Assembly (NCBI RefSeq): GCF_026191475.2
Contig: NZ_JAOSLC020000003.1
Location: 1,023,001 to 1,087,000, forward strand
Length of the DNA: 64,000 bases
Origin: Polaribacter ponticola
GTDB lineage: Bacteria; Bacteroidota; Bacteroidia; Flavobacteriales; Flavobacteriaceae
Reading direction: 5' to 3'
Part shown: in pieces, positions 37,408 to 45,515 of the stretch
Numbering within the stretch: position 1 is the first letter of the stretch
How the letters are laid out: each line of letters begins with the position of its first letter
Position numbers and translations under genes: made by a program
The notes under the pieces: generated by a model
What the model saw: only the letters and a program-made list of their open reading frames with translations
Database searches by the model: none
What the model was told of the DNA's origin: nothing

Positions 37408-38379
37408 TTATTTCACTTTTAAGACTGAAACGTGAGCTTCATCATAAGGAATTCCTGATTTAACTATCGAAAAACATTGTTTTAATAGTTTATTGGAAAC
37501 TGCGATTAATGCTAGTTTTTTACTCTTTCCTTTGTTGGTTATTCGTTCAAATATTGCTGCACAACCCTTATTATGTTTATAGGCGCTAAAAGAACATAAG
37601 AAAAGTAAATTCCGTAATTTTCTATTACCAACTTTGCTTATTCTGGCTCTACCTCTTACACTGCTTCCACTTTCTCTAATTGTGGGTGTTATTCCTGCAT
37701 AACTACACAATTGTGATGACGTCTCAAACTTCTTAAAACCATCTGTAACTACTATTAAAAACAACGCTGTCTTCAAACCAATACCAGGAATACTTTGCAA
37801 TAGCGTCAACTGTTTTTGATGTTCTTTCTTTACTAAAGACAACAATTTATGCTCTATTCCTTTTAACTCTTTATCTAAATATTTAAGCGTTCGTTTTAGT
37901 GAACGATACACATAAGGTGATGGGATTCCTAAAACTTTTTCGCCGTGAATTTTGTTTTTTGTAGCCGTTCTTATTTTTAATTGATTATCCATCAAGCGAA
38001 ACAACTGCAAACATTCACTTTGAACATCTGTAAGTGCAGTATAAAAAGGTACTTCTTGGGTTAATCCATAATTACAAATCGCTTTTGCATCAGCCTTATC
38101 CGTTTTTATCTTTGCTAATTTCATCTGTACAAATCGCTTGATAGACAAAGGATTTACAACTGAAACACAAATACCTTGCTTGTACAAAAACTGAGCAAAC
38201 CTGTAATGATAATAACCTGTAGCCTCCATAACTACTAAACTATTTTTGGGTAGTAATTTGCGAAACTTTTTAAAGCCTAATTCATCATTCTTGAATTGTA
38301 AATGACCTTGTATACTACCATAACAATCGAAGACATTTTTACTAATGTCAATTCCAAAAATTTCACTATATTTATTCAT
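37408..38379 (-). CDS. IS110-family transposase
   Basis: The start at 38379 (MNKYSEIFGIDISKNVFD) gives 323 residues; an upstream in-frame ATG at 38418 adds 13 residues of no homology. The N-terminal RuvC-like DEDD domain has the Asp in GIDISKN, Glu in VVMEATGYYHY, and Asp residues in KTDKADAKAI. The C-terminal transposase_20 domain has LLQSIPGIGLKTALFLI and the conserved serine region CSYAGITPTIRESGSS, then GNRKLRNLLFL. IS110 recombinases move by RNA-guided recombination without terminal repeats. Confidence 0.93.
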   Translation of the reverse strand: MNKYSEIFGIDISKNVFDCYGSIQGHLQFKNDELGFKKFRKLLPKNSLVVMEATGYYHYRFAQFLYKQGICVSVVNPLSIKRFVQMKLAKIKTDKADAKAICNYGLTQEVPFYTALTDVQSECLQLFRLMDNQLKIRTATKNKIHGEKVLGIPSPYVYRSLKRTLKYLDKELKGIEHKLLSLVKKEHQKQLTLLQSIPGIGLKTALFLIVVTDGFKKFETSSQLCSYAGITPTIRESGSSVRGRARISKVGNRKLRNLLFLCSFSAYKHNKGCAAIFERITNKGKSKKLALIAVSNKLLKQCFSIVKSGIPYDEAHVSVLKVK

Positions 38380-38472
38380 AAGAAAATGTTTTATGAAAGA
38401 ATAACCTACTGGAATCACAACAACTTAAAATCGAGATCTAAAGTCTCACAGAACTGAACGTAATTTTAGTAG

Positions 38473-38544
38473 AAAAGAGAGAGGATTATCAGTGTTGTCT
38501 GAGTCTAAACTCAACCGTATATAGTAACCTTAATTCTCTCTTTT
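38473..38544 (-). ncRNA. Candidate bridge RNA upstream of the IS110 transposase
   Basis: AAAAGAGAGA and ATTA at 38473-38488 pair with TAATTCTCTCTTTT at 38531-38544 (14 bp with a two-base GG bulge). The 42-base loop has an inner GAGT/ACTC hairpin. It lies about 95 bp upstream of the transposase start on the same strand, where IS110 (not IS1111-subgroup) elements encode the bridge RNA. Inferred from position and fold only. Confidence 0.4.
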
Positions 38545-38771
38545 ATTCTTTCTGATTAAGTATCAAATTTATTAAAAGACAAACTTAAGACGTATAAAAT
38601 TAATGGCTATTTTTACATCACTTGGTAAATTCCTCCGGAATTTCGCCGTTCGTGTTTTATTTACTAAATTCACTGCTTAAACAACGCAACAAAGCTTATA
38701 CAACAATGTTAGCGAATCTGAAAATCGCCCCCAAAAAACAAGTGTTTTACAAGTTCATTTAACTCTCGAAA

Positions 38772-38815
38772 TCAAAAAACCTGATACCATTTGCAAACAA
38801 ATGATATCAGGTTTT
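38772..38815 (-). terminator. Rho-independent terminator of the FKBP gene
   Basis: AAAACCTGATA and ATTTG pair with CAAAT and TATCAGGTTTT (two-base internal mismatch), with T residues following on the minus strand. It lies 28 bp past the FKBP stop. Confidence 0.75.
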
Positions 38816-38842
38816 ATATTAAAAATAACTAAAGTTATTTAC

Positions 38843-39271
38843 TTATTTAATTTCAACAACTTCAAGGTCAAAAATAAGATCTCTTCCTGCTAAAGGGTGG
38901 TTACCATCTATAACAACCGTGTCTTCTTTTACCTCAACAACTACTAAATTTATTTCTTGTCCGTCTGGTGTTTTAGAAATTAAACCCATACCAACTTCTG
39001 GTGCCATATCTTGTGGCAATTGTGCTTTTTTAATTTCTTGAATTAAATCTTGGTTTACATCGCCATAAGCATCTGCCTTTGCAATTTCTATGGTTTTCTT
39101 TTCATTCAATTTCATATCTAACAAACCTTTCTCAAAACCAGGAATTAATCTTCCTTCTCCTAAAGTAAATTCAATTGGTTCTTTTCCTTCAGAAGTATCA
39201 AAAACCTCTCCACTAGATAATTTCCCTGTGTAATTTACTTTTACTGTATTATTTTCTTTTACTTGACTCAT
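38843..39271 (-). CDS. FKBP-type peptidyl-prolyl isomerase (SlyD-like)
   Basis: The 142-residue cytosolic protein has the FKBP start VKVNYTGKLSSGEVFDTS, GEGRLIPGFEKGLLDM, and an inserted flap domain (about 70-120: ADAYGDVNQDLIQEI) followed by DGNHPLAGRDLIFDLEVVEI, as in SlyD-type enzymes. It would speed proline isomerisation and may act as a chaperone. The histidine-rich metal-binding tail of E. coli SlyD is missing. Its own terminator follows. Confidence 0.92.
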   Translation of the reverse strand: MSQVKENNTVKVNYTGKLSSGEVFDTSEGKEPIEFTLGEGRLIPGFEKGLLDMKLNEKKTIEIAKADAYGDVNQDLIQEIKKAQLPQDMAPEVGMGLISKTPDGQEINLVVVEVKEDTVVIDGNHPLAGRDLIFDLEVVEIK

Positions 39272-39434
39272 ACTATATTATTAATTTAAAAAATACGCTT
39301 TGCATAATTCTTACACAAAACCTATTTTAATTTCAATTTTACAATAATTTACCTTCTAAAATCAGGCCAAAGTATAAAAGGTAAATTAATCAGCAACTAT
39401 GTCAGTTATACTAAAATAAATGTCAGAAAAACTG

Positions 39435-40091
39435 CTAAAATACTTGATATAAAGTAGTAACAATAACACCTTTATTATCCTCCAATTTAATAGAAGACAG
39501 TTCTTTTTCTGCAATAACTTTAAAATTAAAAGGAGCTGCTAATAAGTTAATGCCACTTTGTTTTTTAATCCTTATTCCTTGTCCGGATATAATATCTTTA
39601 TTCGGTGTAAAATCTCCTGTTGGTAAATGTTCAGTTAAAATTACATACTTAAAAGCTAATAATTTAGCCACAATAGCAATTACTTCTGCATTGGATAAAT
39701 GTTGTAAAACCTGTCTTACTAAAACACAATCTGCTTTTGGTAATTTATCTTTTGCAATATCCAAACAATGAAATTCAAGATTTTCTTCTTGAAAATTCAT
39801 ATTATTATAGTTGATTAGATCTGATACAATATCTACCGAAATGTATTTTTGTGTGTATTTTACAAGTTGATTTCCTACATTAAAATCTCCACATCCTAAA
39901 TCGCAAACCGTAATAGGAATCTTAAACGAAGTTAAAAAAAATGTTATTGCATTAATATACGGCGCTACAATTTCTGGTTGATGAGATCCATTTCCTGAAT
40001 AAAATTTTGATGAGTTTTCTCCCCAGAGTTTTAACTCATAAATCTGTTCCATAGCATCTTTAGTGGGCCAAGGTTTTTTTATTGGCTTCAT
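39435..40091 (-). CDS. Class I SAM-dependent methyltransferase
   Basis: The 218-residue protein has the SAM-binding motif I (ITVCDLGCGDFNVGNQLV), a motif II acid (KYISVDIVSDLINY) and a post-motif VLVRQVLQHLSNAEVIAI. The N-terminal part WGENSSKFYSGNGSHQPEI is typical of a group of uncharacterised methyltransferases. The acceptor substrate is not known. It is followed on the same strand by an unrelated gene set and has a separate start region of about 40 bp from the glutamate-synthase-like gene. Confidence 0.85.
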   Translation of the reverse strand: MKPIKKPWPTKDAMEQIYELKLWGENSSKFYSGNGSHQPEIVAPYINAITFFLTSFKIPITVCDLGCGDFNVGNQLVKYTQKYISVDIVSDLINYNNMNFQEENLEFHCLDIAKDKLPKADCVLVRQVLQHLSNAEVIAIVAKLLAFKYVILTEHLPTGDFTPNKDIISGQGIRIKKQSGINLLAAPFNFKVIAEKELSSIKLEDNKGVIVTTLYQVF

Positions 40092-40130
40092 ACTTTTTTC
40101 TTTACAACAAAAAACTTATTACTTTTAAGA

Positions 40131-41636
40131 TTACTTATAAACTTCCTCTAAACTTACAACTTCTTCATCTTTTCTTCTCCTAAAGATTTGATTCGATTTT
40201 ACATCCGCAATAGAATCAACTCCCATAGCTGCAATCATTTCTTTAACAGCTGTAATCGTTTTATTGTGATAATTTTTTACTCGTACATTTTTCTTTTCAA
40301 CTACTAAAGCTTTTACCAAATCTGGATCTTGAGTAGCAACACCTACAGGACAAGTATCTAAATTACATTCTCTAGCTTGTATACATCCTAAACTAAGCAT
40401 AAAACTTCTTGCCATTCCAATAGAATCTGCCCCTAAAGCCAATAACTTTATAATATCGAAAGCATCAATTGCTTTACCAGCAGCTATAATTTTTATTTGA
40501 TTTTTTAAATTATACTTTATCAATAATTTATTTATAAATACTAAACCTTCTACTAACGGAGTTCCTATATAATTTGTAAATTCCATTGGTGCAGCTCCTG
40601 TACCACCTTCTCCACCATCTATAGAAATAAAATCGGGGTAATTATTAGCTTTAGAAAATGCTTTAAACATTTCTTCAATTTCTTCATTATTACCTACACA
40701 AAATTTAATTCCTACTGGTTTTCCTTCGGATAAATCTCTTACTTTTTGAATAAAAGTAATCATACTCTCAAAATTTAAAAAAGCAGAATGGCTTGGAGGA
40801 GAATCTACTTGTGTACCAGGTTCTACTGCTCTAATTTTAGCTATTTCAGGTGTATTTTTCTTAGCTGGCAAAATTCCGCCATGACCAGGTTTTGCACCTT
40901 GAGAAAATTTAATTTCTATCATTTTTACTTCTGGGCGAATTGCATTTTCTTTAAAAATTACATCGTCAAATACTCGTTTTCCATCTACAGATTTTCCTGC
41001 ACCAAAATACCCTGTTCCTACTTGAAAAATTAAATCGCCACCTTGTAAATGATATGGAGAAATTCCGCCTTCTCCAGTATTATGTGCAAAATTTGCCATT
41101 TTTGCTCCTTGATTTAATGCCATAATTGCATTTTTACTCAATGATCCAAAAGACATTGCAGAAATATTAATAATTGAGCCATTGTATTTTTGAGAGCATT
41201 TATCGGAACCAAAAATAACTCTCTCTCCTGCGATATCGTGATGATTTTTAGGAAATAGTGAATGTTTTACAAATTCGTAACCTTTTGCATATACGTTATG
41301 TTGTGTTCCAAAAGGAACCGTATCTTTTTGCAATTTTGCTCGTTGATAAACTACACTTCTTTTTTCTCTATTTATTGGAGTTCCATTTAAATTGTCTTCT
41401 ATAAAATATTGCTGAATTTTATCTCTCTCTTCTTCAAACAACCAACGTAAGCGTGCTACTAATGGAAATGCTCTTAATAAAGAATGTTTTGTTTGAAAAC
41501 TATCATAAATTGCAATTAAACTTAAAATTACACTGATTGATAATAGAATTATAGTACCTATTTGTGGCACAAAATAAACCAAAGATCCACATAAAAGTGT
41601 TATTACAAATAATACTGAAAGTATAGTATTTCTCAT
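40131..41636 (-). CDS. FMN-binding glutamate synthase family protein
   Basis: The 501-residue protein has two N-terminal membrane segments (about 5-45) then a GltB-like FMN/synthase barrel. Landmarks are NISAMSFGSLSKNAIMALNQGAK, GEGGISPYHLQGGDLIFQVGTGYFG, IEIKFSQGAKPGHGGILPAKK, FISIDGGEGGTGAAP and the cysteine motif CNLDTCPVGVATQDP. The N-terminal glutaminase part of glutamate synthase is missing, so it cannot use glutamine by itself; the real reaction of this membrane-linked group is uncertain. No operon partner is seen. Confidence 0.9.
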   Translation of the reverse strand: MRNTILSVLFVITLLCGSLVYFVPQIGTIILLSISVILSLIAIYDSFQTKHSLLRAFPLVARLRWLFEEERDKIQQYFIEDNLNGTPINREKRSVVYQRAKLQKDTVPFGTQHNVYAKGYEFVKHSLFPKNHHDIAGERVIFGSDKCSQKYNGSIINISAMSFGSLSKNAIMALNQGAKMANFAHNTGEGGISPYHLQGGDLIFQVGTGYFGAGKSVDGKRVFDDVIFKENAIRPEVKMIEIKFSQGAKPGHGGILPAKKNTPEIAKIRAVEPGTQVDSPPSHSAFLNFESMITFIQKVRDLSEGKPVGIKFCVGNNEEIEEMFKAFSKANNYPDFISIDGGEGGTGAAPMEFTNYIGTPLVEGLVFINKLLIKYNLKNQIKIIAAGKAIDAFDIIKLLALGADSIGMARSFMLSLGCIQARECNLDTCPVGVATQDPDLVKALVVEKKNVRVKNYHNKTITAVKEMIAAMGVDSIADVKSNQIFRRRKDEEVVSLEEVYK

Positions 41637-41710
41637 TTTTTTTAACGTTTTAACGAACTATCAAAAATAATCTATTCCTTTGAAATGATGAAAATAGTTT
41701 ACAAGTATGT

Positions 41711-41785
41711 TGCGTTAAGGATTGAAACGGCATCCTTTTTGTTTTTCGCAAAAAGATATAGTGTAAAGCCTGGCCTGAAAGGGAA
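41711..41785. repeat. Variable-hairpin intergenic repeat, copy D
   Basis: AGGATTGAAACGGCATCC is the left arm and GATATAGTGTAAAGCCTGG the start of the right arm, with a CTTTTTG/CAAAAAG hairpin between. The right arm diverges after CCTGG. It lies in the 290-bp gap between the glutamate-synthase-like gene and rpmE2, which is otherwise empty. Confidence 0.65.
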
Positions 41786-41864
41786 CGCTCAAATAAAAAA
41801 AGTCTTAAATAATTTCATTGAGATACTGAAACAAATTTAGCAGATTCCGAAATAAATTAAAAGC

Positions 41865-41898
41865 AAAGAAAAACTCCAACAAATTAATGTTGGAGTTT
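41865..41898 (-). terminator. Rho-independent terminator of rpmE2
   Basis: AAACTCCAAC (41871-41880) and GTTGGAGTTT (41889-41898) form a 10-bp stem with an eight-base loop; TTTTTCTTT follows on the minus strand. It lies 27 bp after the L31 stop. Confidence 0.8.
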
Positions 41899-41924
41899 TA
41901 AATATGTTGAAAATTCTAAAAAGA

Positions 41925-42176
41925 TTACTTTTTGAATTTTGCGTATTTGTTTTTGAACTTGTCAATACGACCTGCAGCATCGATAAGTTTAGATTTACCA
42001 GTGTAAAATGGGTGAGATGTTCTTGAGATCTCTAGTTTTACTAAAGGATACTCTACACCGTCTACTTCTAAAGTTTCTTTAGTGTCTACTGTAGAACGAG
42101 TTAAAAACACATCTTCGTTAGACATATCTTTAAATGCTACCATTCTATAATTTTCTGGATGAATTCCTTTCTTCAT
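41925..42176 (-). CDS. rpmE2: 50S ribosomal protein L31 type B
   Basis: The 83-residue protein matches L31 type [41 protein letters not shown] and [14 protein letters not shown]. It has no CxxC pairs, so it is the zinc-independent form that can replace the zinc-binding paralogue. It is alone on its transcript, with a terminator just after the stop and a long AT-rich leader (42177-42430) shared with the divergent cyclotransferase gene. Confidence 0.95.
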   Translation of the reverse strand: MKKGIHPENYRMVAFKDMSNEDVFLTRSTVDTKETLEVDGVEYPLVKLEISRTSHPFYTGKSKLIDAAGRIDKFKNKYAKFKK

Positions 42177-42430
42177 TGTTTTATATTTTAATACTTTAAT
42201 GTTATGTTTGTATACGTAAAATTGGTAAAGTTTTTCGCAATGTTCTAAATAGTTAATAATTAACCATTTTGAGGATGCAAATTTAACCTTATTTTTTAAT
42301 TTACAAATAAAAAAATGTTTTTATTTGATGTTTAAAAATTATTAATAAGAAAAACTAATAATTTTACCCCAAAAACGAGCTAACATGTCTCATAATTACA
42401 TGTTTAATACTAAAATATAAAATCCATAAA

Positions 42431-43468
42431 ATGAAGAAAATTGCTTTTCTTATCCCTTTTTTAGCTACTCTATTATTCACATCTTGTAATGAAGAATATA
42501 AATTTACTTTAGAGGTTGCAAAAAAAACAACTTTAAACTCTAAGGTAAAGGTAACTTTAAAAGAAAAAAATAATAATAAGGTTGATAAAATTCAATTTTT
42601 TGTGAATGGTAAAGAAATAATTGCTGATGGAAATACCGCAATAATAAATACTGCCTCTTTAGGTGTAGGTAAACATATTGTTTCTTCTCTTGCATTTTAC
42701 CCAGGAAAAACAAAAAAAACGAACAACTCTTTTGAGGTTTTTGCAAATATTCCTTATCAAGCTTACTCTTATAAAATAATTAACACCTATCCGCATGATA
42801 CAAAAGCTTATACACAAGGCTTAGAATATTATAATGGTTTTTTATATGAAACTACTGGAAGAAGAGGGCAATCCACTTTAAGAAAAGTAGATATTAAAAC
42901 GGGGAAAGTATTACAAAAAATTGATTTAGATAAGAAATACTTTGGTGAAGGTATGACTATTGTTAATAATAAAATTTATTGGTTAACTTGGGAAAACAAT
43001 AAGGGGTTTATTTATGATTTAAAAACCTTTAAACAGAAAGGTGAATTTAAGTATAATAAAAGTAAACAAGGTTGGGGTTTAGCGAATAGCACAACTGAGT
43101 TAATAAAATCTGACGGAACTAATAAGATTTGGTTTTTAGATGCAGAAACTCAAAAAGAAAAAAGATATATTCAGGTTTATAATCATAAACAAAAAATATC
43201 TCAACTAAATGAATTAGAATACATTAATGGTAAAATATATGCTAATTACTGGCAAAAACCTTTAATATCTATAATAAACCCGAATAATGGGGTTGTAGAA
43301 GGTATTGTAAATTTATCTGGCTTGGTTAAAGAAATGGAAAAAACTCAAAAATTAGTTGATCAGGATGATGTTTTAAATGGTATTGCTTTTGACAAAGAAA
43401 ACAACAGACTATTTGTTACTGGAAAAAACTGGGGTAAACTCTTCGAAATAGAATTAGTAAAAAAATAA
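42431..43468 (+). CDS. Glutaminyl-peptide cyclotransferase (lipoprotein)
   Basis: The 345-residue protein starts with a lipobox signal (IPFLATLLFTSCNEEY). A short Ig-like part (about 25-100) is followed by a five-bladed propeller of the Glu_cyclase_2 type: FPHDTKAYTQGLEYYNG-like PHDTKAYTQGLEYYNGFLYE, TGRRGQSTLRKVDI, FGEGMTIVNNKIYWLTW and LNELEYINGKIYANYW. It would turn N-terminal glutamine into pyroglutamate, a step common on exported Bacteroidota proteins whose signal peptidase leaves an N-terminal Gln. Confidence 0.9.
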   Translation: MKKIAFLIPFLATLLFTSCNEEYKFTLEVAKKTTLNSKVKVTLKEKNNNKVDKIQFFVNGKEIIADGNTAIINTASLGVGKHIVSSLAFYPGKTKKTNNSFEVFANIPYQAYSYKIINTYPHDTKAYTQGLEYYNGFLYETTGRRGQSTLRKVDIKTGKVLQKIDLDKKYFGEGMTIVNNKIYWLTWENNKGFIYDLKTFKQKGEFKYNKSKQGWGLANSTTELIKSDGTNKIWFLDAETQKEKRYIQVYNHKQKISQLNELEYINGKIYANYWQKPLISIINPNNGVVEGIVNLSGLVKEMEKTQKLVDQDDVLNGIAFDKENNRLFVTGKNWGKLFEIELVKK

Positions 43469-43512
43469 TAAACCTTACATTTTAAAGTTCTACTTTTAAA
43501 CAAAATTGTTTT

Positions 43513-45018
43513 ATGCGCTATATCATCACTTCAATTATTTGTATTGCTTTAATAACTGTAAGTTCTTGTAGAAAGGATTTTTCTACGATACCTAGTTTTG
43601 GTAGTTTAGAATTCTCAAAAGATACTGTGTTTTTAGACACAGTTTTTACAAACATAGGTTCTGCAACCTATAATTTAAAAGTATATAATCGTAGTAATAA
43701 ATCGATAACAATTCCTAAAATAGCTTTAGAAAACGGTACTACTTCAAACTACCGTTTAAATGTTGATGGTATACCAGGTAAAACATTTAATGATATTGAT
43801 ATTTTAGCAAATGATAGTGTTTACGTTTTTATAGAAACAACTATTAACGCAAGTAATATAATAAACCCACTATATACTGACAAAATATTATTTGATAATG
43901 GCTCAAATCAGCAAGAAGTAGACTTAGTAACTTTGGTGCAAGACGCTAATTTTATTTATCCTGGTAAAGATCCAATTACAATGAAAATTGATAGTTTAAC
44001 AATTAACGGGGAGCCAACAAATATTAAAGGTAGATTTTTAACTGACTCAGAATTAACCTTTACCAATACAAAACCTACCGTAATTTACGGTTATGCTGCT
44101 GTTTCTTCAAACAAAACACTAACAATAGAAGCTGGAGCTCGAATTCATTTCCATGACAATTCGGGTTTAATTATAGATGATAAAGCAACACTAAAAGTAA
44201 ACGGAACATTAACAGAAAAAGTAATTTTTGAAAGCGATAGGTTAGAACATGGTTTTGATAAAGTTCCTGGTCAATGGGGTACAATTTGGATGCGTGCCGG
44301 TAGTAAAGAAAACGAAATTAATTTTGCCGAAATTAGAAACGGAGTTATTGGCGTTTTAATTGATAGTATTGGCTCAACTACTACTCCTACCTTAAAACTA
44401 CAAAACACAGAAATTTACAACCATTCTAATTACGGAATACTTGCAAGGGAAACTAATATTGAGGCCCACAATGTGGTTATAGGCTCTGCAGGACAAGCTT
44501 CTTTAGCCGCAACAATTGGAGGAACTTATAATTTTACACATGCAACCTTTGCAAATTTTTGGAACAATGGTATTAGACAACTACCAGCTGTTTTGATTAA
44601 TAATTTTTTCGTTTACCAACAAAATGGACAAGAAATAATAGAAACTAGAGATTTACATGCTGCTAACTTTACGAACTGTATTTTTGATGGGAATAATAAT
44701 ATTGAATTTATTTTAGATAAAATTGAAGGAAGTGTATTTAATTATAATATTAGTAATTCTATGATTCAATTTAATGACACAGGAAACTCATTTGCAGATA
44801 ATACAGAACTAAATTTTGATACCAACTCTAATTATGATAACATTATCTTAAATGGTATATCTAATTTTAGAAACTCACAAAATGAAGATTTTATTATTGG
44901 GCAAGATTCTGACGCAATAGGTAAAGCTAAAACAACTTCTATAGCTTTAGATATTTTAGGAGTAAATAGAACAACAAACCCTGATATTGGCGCATTTCAG
45001 CATATTATTTTTGAGTAA
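43513..45018 (+). CDS. Right-handed beta-helix lipoprotein
   Basis: The 501-residue protein has a lipobox (ALITVSSCRK). An N-terminal beta-sandwich-like part (about 30-150) with repeated phrases such as DTVFLDTVFTNIGSATYNLKV is followed by a right-handed beta-helix rich in Asn turns (IEAGARIHFHDNSGLIIDD, ATLKVNGTL, AEIRNGVIGVLI). No catalytic residues can be named. It is probably a surface or periplasmic protein of unknown ligand, 45 bp after the cyclotransferase gene and possibly co-transcribed. Confidence 0.82.
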   Translation: MRYIITSIICIALITVSSCRKDFSTIPSFGSLEFSKDTVFLDTVFTNIGSATYNLKVYNRSNKSITIPKIALENGTTSNYRLNVDGIPGKTFNDIDILANDSVYVFIETTINASNIINPLYTDKILFDNGSNQQEVDLVTLVQDANFIYPGKDPITMKIDSLTINGEPTNIKGRFLTDSELTFTNTKPTVIYGYAAVSSNKTLTIEAGARIHFHDNSGLIIDDKATLKVNGTLTEKVIFESDRLEHGFDKVPGQWGTIWMRAGSKENEINFAEIRNGVIGVLIDSIGSTTTPTLKLQNTEIYNHSNYGILARETNIEAHNVVIGSAGQASLAATIGGTYNFTHATFANFWNNGIRQLPAVLINNFFVYQQNGQEIIETRDLHAANFTNCIFDGNNNIEFILDKIEGSVFNYNISNSMIQFNDTGNSFADNTELNFDTNSNYDNIILNGISNFRNSQNEDFIIGQDSDAIGKAKTTSIALDILGVNRTTNPDIGAFQHIIFE

Positions 45019-45214
45019 TTAATTCACTTTTTAGTTTAAAATAGAAAGAATAATAGTTTTTAATAGCTACTATACTCCATATAATAGTTAAATACCATAC
45101 TTTAAACTGTTGCCCAAAAATTGCTATTGAATGTTGTTTACCGTCAGAAAATTCGTAGATTAGAATTACTGTAGCTAATACTGCCCAAAATAAATTTAAA
45201 TATTTCGTTTTCAT
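45005..45214 (-). CDS. Small two-segment membrane protein
   Basis: The start at 45214 (MKTKYLNLFWAVLATVIL) gives 69 residues with two membrane segments. It overlaps the convergent beta-helix gene by 14 bases. An earlier in-frame ATG at 45256 lacks homology to its neighbour. It resembles the adjacent 65-residue gene in layout (LFWAVLATVILIYEFSDG versus LLWVLVGIVIIVFTFLNG) and is probably a tandem paralogue. Function unknown. Confidence 0.6.
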   Translation of the reverse strand: MKTKYLNLFWAVLATVILIYEFSDGKQHSIAIFGQQFKVWYLTIIWSIVAIKNYYSFYFKLKSELITQK

Positions 45215-45312
45215 AGAAAAATAATTTAAATTCAGGGGAAGCATGATCTTAAACATCTATCTAATAAGCTACTAAGATACTTCTTTTTTCTTAAAATAAA
45301 AAACTCACACTT

Positions 45313-45510
45313 TTAGTTTTTAGATTTTTTACTTCGTTTAAAAAAAGTTATTAAACTCCCAATTGAAATTAACAACCAAACACCTCGATATATCCAAATG
45401 TTAATTTCGACATGAAAAAGTGTCTTTGTTTTATCTCCATTTAAAAAAGTAAAAACAATAATTACGATCCCAACTAATACCCAGAGTAAATTCCAAAAAT
45501 TATTTTTCAT
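45313..45510 (-). CDS. Small two-segment membrane protein, paralogue
   Basis: The 65-residue protein has two membrane segments (about 5-21 and 39-57) and a basic tail (FFKRSKKSKN). It is similar to its downstream neighbour. It starts six bases after the amidohydrolase stop on the same strand, so the three genes may form one transcript. No family recognised. Confidence 0.6.
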   Translation of the reverse strand: MKNNFWNLLWVLVGIVIIVFTFLNGDKTKTLFHVEINIWIYRGVWLLISIGSLITFFKRSKKSKN

Positions 45511-45515
45511 TTCTT

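Larger units (their letters stand above)
37255..38716 (-). mobile_element. IS110-family insertion sequence (approximate limits)
   Basis: A transposase gene of the IS110 type lies on the minus strand with non-coding flanks of about 150 and 340 bp that have no other gene. IS110 elements lack terminal inverted repeats, so I cannot fix the ends; the limits given are the motifs TTTAGCAAC (37257 on) and GTTAGCGAA (38708-38716) that seem to belong to the target region. The non-coding flanks hold structured segments (separate entries). Confidence 0.6.
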
